A stretch of DNA of 5,657 nt from Alphaproteobacteria bacterium (GTDB lineage: Bacteria; Pseudomonadota; Alphaproteobacteria; ATCC43930; CGMCC-115725). The position numbers and the translations under genes are program-made. Every line of letters starts with the position of its first letter. Position 1 is the stretch's first letter. The DNA is taken from positions 1-5,657 of the forward strand of contig JASHUX010000028.1 of the NCBI GenBank assembly GCA_030039775.1, read 5' to 3'. Below the pieces are notes generated by a model, which saw nothing but the letters and a program-made list of their open reading frames with translations, was not told the origin of the DNA and did no database searches. Of this stretch, positions 1 to 4,982 are shown in pieces.

Positions 1-1
1 C

Positions 2-976
2 TATCTCATCGGCGGCCGCCACGGCGGCATGCGTGCCATGTTCACTATGATGAACGCGGCGCGGCTCGGCGTCGGGCTGCAAGGTCTGGCCGTCGGCGAG
101 ACCGCGTACCAGTCGGCGCGCGCTTATGCGATGGAGCGTCTGCAAGGCCGCGCCGTCACCGGCACGAAATTCCCCGACAAGCCGGCCGATCCGCTGATCG
201 TGCATCCCGACATCCGCCGCATGCTGCTGACCATGCGCGCCTATACCGAGGGCGCGCGGGCGCTCGCCGCCTGGGTGGCGATGGCGGAGGACAAGGCCCA
301 GCGCCTCCCCGCCGACCACGCCGAGGAGCGCGAGGCCGCCGACGATTTCGTCGGGCTGATGACGCCGATCGTCAAGGCGATGCTGACCGACAACGCCACG
401 CTCGTCGCCAATCTCGGCATGCAGATCTATGGCGGTCACGGCTATATCCACGACAACGGCATGGAGCAGCTCGCGCGCGACGTCCGCATCACGCAGATCT
501 ACGAGGGCGCCAACGGCATCCAGGCGCTCGACCTGGTCGGGCGCAAGATGAGCCAGCATATGGGAAGGCTGATGCGGCGCTTCTTCCATCCCGTCGACGA
601 ATATCTCCGCGCCAAGATGACCGACCCGGCGCTGGGCGAGTTCGCGGCGCCGGCCTACCGCGCCTTCGCGCGGCTGCAACAGGTGACGGCGCTGCTGGCG
701 CAGAAGGGCCTCGCCGATCCCGACGAGGCCGCCGCCGCGGCGACCGAATATCTCCGCGCCTTCGGCCTGGTGGCGCTAGGCTATATCTGGACCCGCATCG
801 CGGAAACGGCGCTGGCGAAACGCGGCACTGCTAACGGCGAGGCTGCGTTCTACGACGCGAAGCTCGCGACCGCGCGGTTCTATATGGCGAAACTGCTGCC
901 GGAGACCGCGGCGCTGTTCACGTCGATCGGCGCGGGTGCCAAGCCGGTGATGGAGCTGGCCGCGGACGCGTTCTAA
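2..976 (+). CDS. Acyl-CoA dehydrogenase, FadE/DmdC type, C-terminal part (5' end outside window)
   Basis: An open frame runs in from the left edge and ends with TAA at 974-976, leaving 324 residues. Family members of this type are about 590 residues, so roughly the N-terminal 45% is missing. Seen: the start of the C-terminal helical domain (MFTMMNAARLGVGLQGLA, codons from 38), the segment HPDIRRMLLTMRAY, the flavin and subunit-contact segment MQIYGGHGYIHDNGMEQLAR, and the catalytic-base motif RITQIYEGANGIQALDLVGR. The presumed catalytic Glu is encoded at 503-505. The last ~150 residues are an all-helical tail like the extra C-terminal domain of large acyl-CoA dehydrogenases. Known for the family: FAD-dependent alpha,beta-dehydrogenation of acyl-CoA (fatty acyl-CoA or 3-methylmercaptopropionyl-CoA) in the cytoplasm, passing electrons to ETF. 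The exact substrate cannot be told from this part. The gene converges on the deacylase gene, with stops one base apart. Confidence 0.95.
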   Translation, partial: YLIGGRHGGMRAMFTMMNAARLGVGLQGLAVGETAYQSARAYAMERLQGRAVTGTKFPDKPADPLIVHPDIRRMLLTMRAYTEGARALAAWVAMAEDKAQRLPADHAEEREAADDFVGLMTPIVKAMLTDNATLVANLGMQIYGGHGYIHDNGMEQLARDVRITQIYEGANGIQALDLVGRKMSQHMGRLMRRFFHPVDEYLRAKMTDPALGEFAAPAYRAFARLQQVTALLAQKGLADPDEAAAAATEYLRAFGLVALGYIWTRIAETALAKRGTANGEAAFYDAKLATARFYMAKLLPETAALFTSIGAGAKPVMELAADAF

Positions 977-977
977 C

Positions 978-1528
978 TCACCACTGGAACGGAATGCCGT
1001 ACGAGACCATCGCTTCGTTCTCGCCGGGATTCACTTTATTGAGGTAAGCGCTCGATATATGCCCGATTTGCACGCCGATCCGGGAATGATTGGATAATTC
1101 GTAACGCGCCGCGAGCTGCAGGCGGAATTCGAACGCGCCGCCCAGCCATTCGTCATGCGAATCGCCGCGGCGGTCACGCCGGCCCCGATCAGCGGCGTGA
1201 AGATGATCGGCCCCCATTGTATGTCGGCATAGCCGCCGGCATAGACGAAAACTCCGCCGTCGGTATTGGTCACGACGCCGGCCGCGGGCCCGATATAGTT
1301 CCACTTTTGGCCGAGGCGCAGCGTCACGTCGGCGCCGGCATCCTGGTTGAATTCATGATGGCTGAAATAGAGCGCGTACCCGCCGGCGGCGAGATCGATA
1401 TAATTCGGCGTATCCCCCAAGAGCGACATCGAGCGCAGCAGCGGCAGCGGCGGATCGTCCGCCCGGGCGAGCCCCGCCCACCCGAGACACAGCAATAGCG
1501 ATAGAAGGAAACGTGCGCCCCGCGGCAT
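978..1528 (-). pseudogene. PagL-like lipid A 3-O-deacylase (acyloxyacyl hydrolase), frameshifted
   Basis: Two minus-strand frames together make one ~183-residue protein. The first frame (ATG at 1528) carries a signal peptide (RFLLSLLLCLGWAGLARA, likely cleaved after ARA) and beta-strand-rich sequence up to GAGVTAA. The second resumes with GDSHDEWLGGAFEF and ends FQW, stop 978-980. Restoring one base near 1163-1171 joins them without loss. The second frame holds the PagL-type catalytic segment GHISSAYLNKVNPGENE (His and Ser as H-x-S, then Glu). It also ends with an aromatic residue, as outer-membrane barrels do. Known for the family: outer-membrane removal of the 3-O acyl chain of lipid A. Left uncorrected, the first frame runs to 1031 and lacks the catalytic triad, so the product should be inactive unless the shift is a sequencing error or is bypassed. 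The start is uncertain: a G-run lies only 2 nt before ATG 1528, and TTG at 1537 would add three residues. Family call about 0.75. Confidence 0.72.
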
Positions 1529-1561
1529 TGCCCCCAACGCTTCAATTCGCGGTCACAACTC

Positions 1562-1590
1562 TTGCTAACAGGAGCGGGGGCGCGGTTCAA
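1562..1590 (-). promoter_or_regulatory. Candidate sigma-70 promoter for the PagL-like gene
   Basis: On the minus strand, TTGAAC (1590-1585) and TAGCAA (1567-1562) are separated by exactly 17 bp, with a TG one base before the -10 (extended -10 form). Transcription would start near 1554, about 26 nt before ATG 1528. Both hexamers match the consensus only partly, so this is weak evidence. The 123-bp gap 1529-1651 between the alkB stop and this gene holds nothing else I can recognise. Confidence 0.25.
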
Positions 1591-1651
1591 CAGAAGATTA
1601 ACGGAGTCGCAACGGTTTTGTCACGCCGATCGGATGGCGATCCGTGAATTC

Positions 1652-2275
1652 TCAGGCCGCTTTTCGGAACGTCAGGTTGTATCGGCAGGCTTCGTCGCCG
1701 GCCGTGACCGGATCGACGCCATGGAAGTTGAGGCGTGCCGGCCCGCCCCAAACGACGACGTCGCCGGTTTCGAGGCGGAACCGGCGCGGCTTGTCGTTGC
1801 GCTTCGCGCCACCCCACAGAAAGGTCGCCGGCAGACCCAGCGATACCGACACGATCGGCACCGCAAAATCCGCTTCGTCCTTGTCCTGGTGGAGCGACAT
1901 GCGCGCCCCGGCGACGTAGCGGTTGATGAGACAGGAATCCGGCGCAAAGCCGGCAAATCCCGCGGTATCGGCGGCGCGAGCGGCAAGATCGCGGAACGCG
2001 TCCGGCATCGCCGGCCAGGGCTTGCCGCTGTCGGGATCGACAGCACTGTAGCGATAGCCCTTGCGGTCGGTGATCCAGCCGAATTGCCCGCAATTGGTCA
2101 TCGCCACCGACATCGCGAACCCACCGGGCGTGATCATGTGACGGAACGGCGCGGCGGCGGCGATGCGCCCGATGTCGGCAATCAGGGCCGCGTCGTTCCG
2201 AGCGAAGCAGCGCAGCAACACCGCGCCGGGTTCGAGCGTCTCGTTCGATGCCGGCAAGGTGGATAGCAAATCCAT
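1652..2275 (-). CDS. alkB: AlkB, 2-oxoglutarate/Fe(II)-dependent DNA repair dioxygenase
   Basis: A 207-residue protein, close to E. coli AlkB (216) and alignable along nearly its whole length. Known role: oxidative demethylation of 1-methyladenine and 3-methylcytosine in single-stranded DNA or RNA, using Fe(II), O2 and 2-oxoglutarate. Seen: the nucleotide-recognition-lid region TPGGFAMSVAMTNCGQFGW (49-67), KPWPAMP (85-91), the SLHQDKDE motif with iron ligands His129 and Asp131, third ligand His185 in RLNFHG, and Arg198/Arg204 in CRYNLTFR for 2-oxoglutarate. All key residues are present. ATG 2275 was chosen because homology begins there and GGGG lies 5 nt upstream. The frame stays open 34 codons further, but those read through the REP-like repeat. 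Stop TGA 1652-1654. No ada or alkA neighbour and no clear promoter are visible, so it may depend on read-through from the upstream operon. Confidence 0.97.
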   Translation of the reverse strand: MDLLSTLPASNETLEPGAVLLRCFARNDAALIADIGRIAAAAPFRHMITPGGFAMSVAMTNCGQFGWITDRKGYRYSAVDPDSGKPWPAMPDAFRDLAARAADTAGFAGFAPDSCLINRYVAGARMSLHQDKDEADFAVPIVSVSLGLPATFLWGGAKRNDKPRRFRLETGDVVVWGGPARLNFHGVDPVTAGDEACRYNLTFRKAA

Positions 2276-2280
2276 TGTTA

Positions 2281-2284
2281 CCCC
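2281..2284 (-). promoter_or_regulatory. Ribosome-binding site of alkB, abutting the REP-like element
   Basis: GGGG (mRNA context GACGGGGUAACAAUG) lies 5 nt before ATG 2275. It supports that start over upstream in-frame codons. It is short and touches the outer arm of the repeat unit at 2284-2317. Confidence 0.5.
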
Positions 2285-2317
2285 GTCACGCCCCGGCTTG
2301 GCCGGGGCATCCACGAA
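2284..2317 (+). repeat. REP-like unit 1
   Basis: A 34-bp unit with edge CGTCA and tail ATCCACGAA. Its core hairpin is GCCCCGGC (2290-2297), loop TTG, GCCGGGGC (2301-2308), a perfect 8-bp stem. It matches unit 2 at 27 of 34 positions. It ends 8 bp from the alkB start codon. Confidence 0.8.
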
Positions 2318-2339
2318 TAGGTCCGTCGAAAAGCGAAGC

Positions 2340-2373
2340 TTCGTGGATGGCCCGCCTAAAGCGGGCCATGACG
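2340..2373 (-). repeat. REP-like unit 2
   Basis: A 34-bp unit in inverted orientation to unit 1. Its hairpin is ATGGCCCGC (2347-2355), loop CTAAA, GCGGGCCAT (2361-2369), a perfect 9-bp stem. It lies 24 bp after the stop of the MetE-core gene on the transcribed strand, a position where it could act as a terminator or stabilise the 3' end. No U-run follows it. Confidence 0.8.
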
Positions 2374-2397
2374 ACATAGGATGCTATCCGGCTATTG

Positions 2398-3534
2398 CTA
2401 TGAATATTTCAGCGCCTTGGTGGCGAGGGCCGCGCCCTCGGCGAGCGACTTGAGCTTCGCCCACGCGATGTCGGGATGCGAGCGCCAGCCGAAGCCGCAA
2501 TCGGTGCCAGCCATGACGTTCTCCTTGCCGACCAGTTTGGCGAAGCGCTGAATGCGCTGCGACACGAGCTCGGGATGTTCGACCACGTCAGTCGAATGGG
2601 TCACGCAGCCGGGGACGATTATCTTGCCGGCGGGCAATTTGACCGTTTCCCACACATCGTATTCGTGTTCGTGGCGTGCGTTCGCCGCCTCGAACAGATA
2701 GGCCTGCGCCTTCACCTTCAGCATGATGTCGACGATGTGCTTCATCTCGAGATCGTAGACGTGCGGCCCGTGCCATGACCCCCAGCACAAATGATAGCGG
2801 ATGCGATCCTCGGGAATATTGACCAGCGCCTGGTTCAGCGCTTCGACGCGGATTTCGGAGCGGCGGCGGAACGCGGCCAACCCCATCTCGATGCCGATCC
2901 TGTCCCACAACGCCGGTAGCCACGCGTCGTCCACTTGCAGGATCGCACCCGATTTGGCGATCGCTTCGTACTCGACCCGCATCGCCGCGGCGATGGCGAA
3001 AACATAATCCTCTTCGCTCTTATAGTACTCGTTGCGGCGATAGACCTCGAGACTGGCCGGCGCGGTCGCGGTGAAGAACGCGTCTTCCGCCGGCACTAGG
3101 GCGGTCAGCATCGCCACTTCGCGCTCGACCTCGGCCTGCGCCACATAGCTCACCGGTCCGGTGCAGGCCCAACTCGGGCGCGCCATGCTGTTGCGCCGGC
3201 CGGGCATATAGAACAGCGTACCCTGCTCCGTCGCGTAGCGGTAGAACGCGGCGAACTCGGCGCGGTCCTTGCCTTGCGCGATCAGCGGCGTCGCCGTCGG
3301 CGGTCGCTGCGTGAAGCCGCCGAAGCGATGCTCGACATAGCCGAGCCAGTCGCCGCCTTTGGTGAATTCGCCCTCATTGACGACGTCGATGCCGACCGCG
3401 CGCTGTTTTGCGACAACCGCCGCCACTTCCGCCTTGAGCTTCTCCGCATAGTCCGGCGCATCGCGGTCGAGCAACGCCGTGTCCGGCAGGGCACCGACAT
3501 GCGTCGTAAGGATCTTGTGCGTGCTGCGCTTCAT
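2398..3534 (-). CDS. Stand-alone MetE-core (cobalamin-independent methionine synthase C-terminal-like) zinc methyltransferase
   Basis: A 378-residue protein matching only the catalytic C-terminal barrel of MetE; full MetE is about 750 residues. Seen: TTHVGALP near the N-terminus (His12), DVVNEGEF (50-57), ACTGPVSY (123-130), LQVDDAWLPA (199-208), the His-x-Cys pair His248/Cys250 in YHLCWGSWHG, Glu282 in LFEAANARHEHE, and Cys346 in GTDCGFGWRSHP. These match the order of the MetE zinc ligands His, Cys, Glu, Cys. Known for the family: zinc activates a thiol for methyl transfer. Stand-alone members often lack the N-terminal folate-binding half, and their donors and acceptors are mostly undefined. 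A methionine synthase label would be over-specific. ATG 3534 is supported by AGGAG 7 nt upstream (GAGGAG at 3546-3541). It lies 27 nt downstream of the dehydrogenase gene, almost surely in one operon. Stop TAG 2398-2400. Confidence 0.9.
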   Translation of the reverse strand: MKRSTHKILTTHVGALPDTALLDRDAPDYAEKLKAEVAAVVAKQRAVGIDVVNEGEFTKGGDWLGYVEHRFGGFTQRPPTATPLIAQGKDRAEFAAFYRYATEQGTLFYMPGRRNSMARPSWACTGPVSYVAQAEVEREVAMLTALVPAEDAFFTATAPASLEVYRRNEYYKSEEDYVFAIAAAMRVEYEAIAKSGAILQVDDAWLPALWDRIGIEMGLAAFRRRSEIRVEALNQALVNIPEDRIRYHLCWGSWHGPHVYDLEMKHIVDIMLKVKAQAYLFEAANARHEHEYDVWETVKLPAGKIIVPGCVTHSTDVVEHPELVSQRIQRFAKLVGKENVMAGTDCGFGWRSHPDIAWAKLKSLAEGAALATKALKYS

Positions 3535-3540
3535 ACCGCT

Positions 3541-3546
3541 CTCCTC
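3541..3546 (-). promoter_or_regulatory. Ribosome-binding site of the MetE-core gene
   Basis: GAGGAG on the minus strand, 6 nt before ATG 3534, inside the 27-nt gap after the dehydrogenase stop. It fixes the start and supports separate translation initiation within a shared transcript. Confidence 0.75.
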
Positions 3547-3561
3547 TCGGCCGACCGGGCC

Positions 3562-4455
3562 CTATTTCCCTTTCACCGTGACGCCGCTCCACGCTTCGAG
3601 ATGCTTCACCAGCTCCGTGATGTCCTGATCCGGGCCGCCGCGGCCTTCGGCGTAAAGCCAAATCTGCTTGACCGCTTGATGGACCCACATCGGCACATGG
3701 AGCTCGTCCGCCGTGTCGAGCGCGAGCTTCAAATCCTTCACCATCAGCCCCATGGCGAAGCCGCCCTTGAAGCGGCGCGGCAGCACTTCGTTGGGCCATT
3801 TCGAATCGGTGGCGCTGTTGCGGCCGGTGCCGGCGTTCAGCACCTCGATGATCAAGCTGGGATCGAGCCCGTACTTCGTGCCCATTATCACCGCCTCTGC
3901 GGTCGCGGCCTGCGCCGTCGCGGACAGCAGATTGTTGATCAGCTTCATCACCTGGCCCATGCCGGGCTCGGAGCCGATATAGAACACCTTGCCCATGCCG
4001 GAGAGGATCGGCGTGACGATATCCGCCTCGCGCTTCGGGCCCGCCAGCATCACCGCCACCGTGCCCTTGATCGCGCCGGCAACGCCGCCCGATACCGGAC
4101 CGTCGAGCGCCACGACGTCTTCCTTTTTCAGCTCGTTGGCGATGGCGCGTGCGACGCGTGGGCCGGTAGTCGAGAGATCGACGACGATCCGGCGGCGGGT
4201 GCCCGACGCGATGCCGTCCTTACCGAACACCACGTCCTGCACGATTTCCGGGCGCGGCAGGCTGACCAACACGACCTCGGCGACGTTCGCGACTTCCGCA
4301 GGCGACGTTGCGACCTGAATCTTATTGCCGAACGGCGCGAGCGCATCGGGCCGCACGTCGTAGACGACAAGCTGGCGCCCGGCCTTGACCAGATTTTGCG
4401 CCATCGGGCCGCCCATATTGCCGACGCCGATAAAGCCGACCTTGTCCTCGCTCAT
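3562..4455 (-). CDS. NAD(P)-dependent beta-hydroxyacid dehydrogenase (3-hydroxyisobutyrate dehydrogenase family)
   Basis: A 297-residue protein, the usual length for the family. Known role: NAD(P)-linked oxidation of a beta-hydroxy acid, or reduction of the matching semialdehyde, in the cytoplasm. Seen: N-terminal Rossmann motif GFIGVGNMGGPMAQNL (7-22); DLSTTGP (93-99); substrate-loop motif DGPVSGGVAGA (118-128); catalytic Lys171 in GQVMKLINN with Asn174/175 following; and KDLKLAL (240-246). All catalytic elements are present. Asp33 (VYDVRP) ends the second strand, which may suggest NAD over NADP; this is inference. The start at ATG 4455 has GGGAGA 5 nt upstream. It is the first gene of a two-gene operon with the MetE-core gene, divergent from the CMD-family gene. 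The true substrate (3-hydroxyisobutyrate, tartronate semialdehyde or other) cannot be decided from sequence alone. Confidence 0.93.
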   Translation of the reverse strand: MSEDKVGFIGVGNMGGPMAQNLVKAGRQLVVYDVRPDALAPFGNKIQVATSPAEVANVAEVVLVSLPRPEIVQDVVFGKDGIASGTRRRIVVDLSTTGPRVARAIANELKKEDVVALDGPVSGGVAGAIKGTVAVMLAGPKREADIVTPILSGMGKVFYIGSEPGMGQVMKLINNLLSATAQAATAEAVIMGTKYGLDPSLIIEVLNAGTGRNSATDSKWPNEVLPRRFKGGFAMGLMVKDLKLALDTADELHVPMWVHQAVKQIWLYAEGRGGPDQDITELVKHLEAWSGVTVKGK

Positions 4456-4513
4456 GCCTGTCTCCCATAATCGCCGCCATCCTCAACCGCCTTATCAAAC
4501 GGGAGAAACCGGG
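4456..4513. promoter_or_regulatory. 58-bp divergent intergenic region with two ribosome-binding sites
   Basis: This region separates the starts of the dehydrogenase (-, 4455) and the CMD-family gene (+, 4514). It holds mirrored Shine-Dalgarno sites: GGGAGA on the minus strand at 4466-4461 (5 nt before ATG) and GGGAGA on the plus strand at 4501-4506 (7 nt before ATG). Only about 34 bp remain between them, so the two promoters must overlap each other or reach into the coding regions. TATCAA at 4493-4498 could be a weak plus-strand -10, but no good -35 is seen. No clear operator palindrome is visible. Confidence 0.5.
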
Positions 4514-4921
4514 ATGGCACAAGCGAAAGCAAAGCGGAACTTGCCGACCAGCAAAGGGTTTACCGAGGGCCTCAAAGTCAGGAAGGCCGTGCTCGGCCCG
4601 GATTACGTCGACCGCGCCATCGACAACGCCACCGACTTCAATTGGCCGATGCAGGAATTCGTCACCGAATATTGCTGGGGCACGGTGTGGTGCCGCCCGG
4701 GCCTCGACCGCAAGACGCGCAGCATCATCAACCTGTCGATGCTGACGGCACTCAACCGCCCGCACGAGATCGAGGTCCATGTCCGCGGCGCGTTGCGCAA
4801 CGGCCTGACCAAGGAAGAGATCGCCGAAGTGTTTCTGCAAGCCGCGGTCTATTGCGGCGTGCCGGCGGCGGTCGACAGTTTCCGCGTCGCTTCAAAGGTG
4901 ATGGCCGAGGAAGGGAAGTAG
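4514..4921 (+). CDS. Carboxymuconolactone decarboxylase (CMD) family protein, PcaC-like
   Basis: A 135-residue protein, the same size as PcaC (about 130-135). Seen: GLKVRKAVLG (19-28), the PcaC-like block EYCWGTVWCRPGLDRKTRS (52-70), LSMLTALNRPHEIEVHVRGALRNGL (74-98), and EVFLQAAVYCGVPAAVDSF (105-123). His89, Glu105 and Cys114 are candidate active-site residues; there is no AhpD-type CxxC. Known: PcaC decarboxylates gamma-carboxymuconolactone in the protocatechuate branch of the beta-ketoadipate pathway. Many homologues do other jobs, and no pca gene is in view, so pcaC is not assigned. ATG 4514 was chosen over the frame's upstream extension because GGGAGA lies 7 nt before it, homology begins after it, and the extension would overlap the divergent dehydrogenase. 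Stop TAG 4919-4921. Probably acts with the divergent dehydrogenase/MetE-core operon (inference). Confidence 0.92.
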   Translation: MAQAKAKRNLPTSKGFTEGLKVRKAVLGPDYVDRAIDNATDFNWPMQEFVTEYCWGTVWCRPGLDRKTRSIINLSMLTALNRPHEIEVHVRGALRNGLTKEEIAEVFLQAAVYCGVPAAVDSFRVASKVMAEEGK

Positions 4922-4974
4922 TTCTCAGTTTTCAGTGGTCAGCAAACTGATAACTGATAACTGGCGGCTGATAA
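4919..4974. repeat. Degenerate heptanucleotide repeat array
   Basis: Read in steps of seven from the CMD-gene stop codon, the sequence runs TAGTTCT, CAGTTTT, CAGTGGT, CAGCAAA, CTGATAA, CTGATAA, CTGGCGG, CTGATAA. The first half has CAG-starting units and the second CTG-starting units, so the halves are also roughly complementary. The array is visibly richer in A/T than the flanking genes and nearly fills the 61-bp gap between the convergent stops (4922-4982). Confidence 0.6.
4926..4956. terminator. Possible bidirectional terminator hairpin between convergent genes
   Basis: CAGTTTTCAGT (4926-4936) can pair with ACTGATAACTG (4946-4956) with one mismatch, leaving a 9-nt loop. ACTGATAACTG recurs at 4953-4963, giving an alternative partner. 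It lies just after the CMD-gene stop and 27 bp beyond the DUF4175 stop from the other side. The stem is not GC-rich and no clean U-run follows, so terminator function is only plausible. Confidence 0.35.
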
Positions 4975-4982
4975 CCGACGAC

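Larger units (their letters stand above)
2284..2373. repeat. REP/BIME-like palindromic element: two inverted 34-bp units
   Basis: The whole element is a large imperfect palindrome. Outer arms CGTCA (2284-2288) and TGACG (2369-2373) enclose two units facing each other, joined by a 22-bp spacer (2318-2339). Inner arms ATCCACGAA (2309-2317) and TTCGTGGAT (2340-2348) are a perfect 9-bp inverted repeat. Each unit also contains its own GC-rich hairpin. Elements of this shape, with a CGTCA edge, a GC-rich hairpin and an ATCCACGA tail, resemble intergenic palindromes dispersed in rhizobial-type alphaproteobacteria. It fills most of the 122-bp gap between the MetE-core gene and alkB. There it may stop transcripts or protect their 3' ends. 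Confidence 0.85.

Noticed and set aside
2230..2246. GTTC-N9-GTTC inside alkB, resembling an alphaproteobacterial LexA box
   Set aside because: The known spacing is N7, the site lies within coding sequence, and it is not placed at a promoter.
1562..2266. 234-codon plus-strand open frame opposite alkB
   Set aside because: It is the antisense shadow of a well-conserved gene, with Arg/Ala-rich composition and no recognisable domain.
2276..2377. 34-codon N-terminal extension of AlkB
   Set aside because: These codons are a read-through of the REP-like element. AlkB homology and a ribosome-binding site point to ATG 2275.
3274..4470. 398-codon plus-strand open frame spanning the MetE-core and dehydrogenase genes
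   Set aside because: It is antisense to two clear, motif-complete genes, its translation is rich in Arg, His and Asp with no family motif, and it runs across a gene junction. Long shadow frames are expected in GC-rich coding DNA.
4461..4506. TCTCCC...GGGAGA inverted repeat in the divergent intergenic region, as an operator
   Set aside because: Both arms are simply the two Shine-Dalgarno sites of the divergent genes, each correctly spaced from its start codon.
4322..4840. 172-codon minus-strand open frame opposite the CMD-family gene
   Set aside because: It overlaps the start region of the dehydrogenase and is antisense to a gene with a clear ribosome-binding site and PcaC-like motifs.
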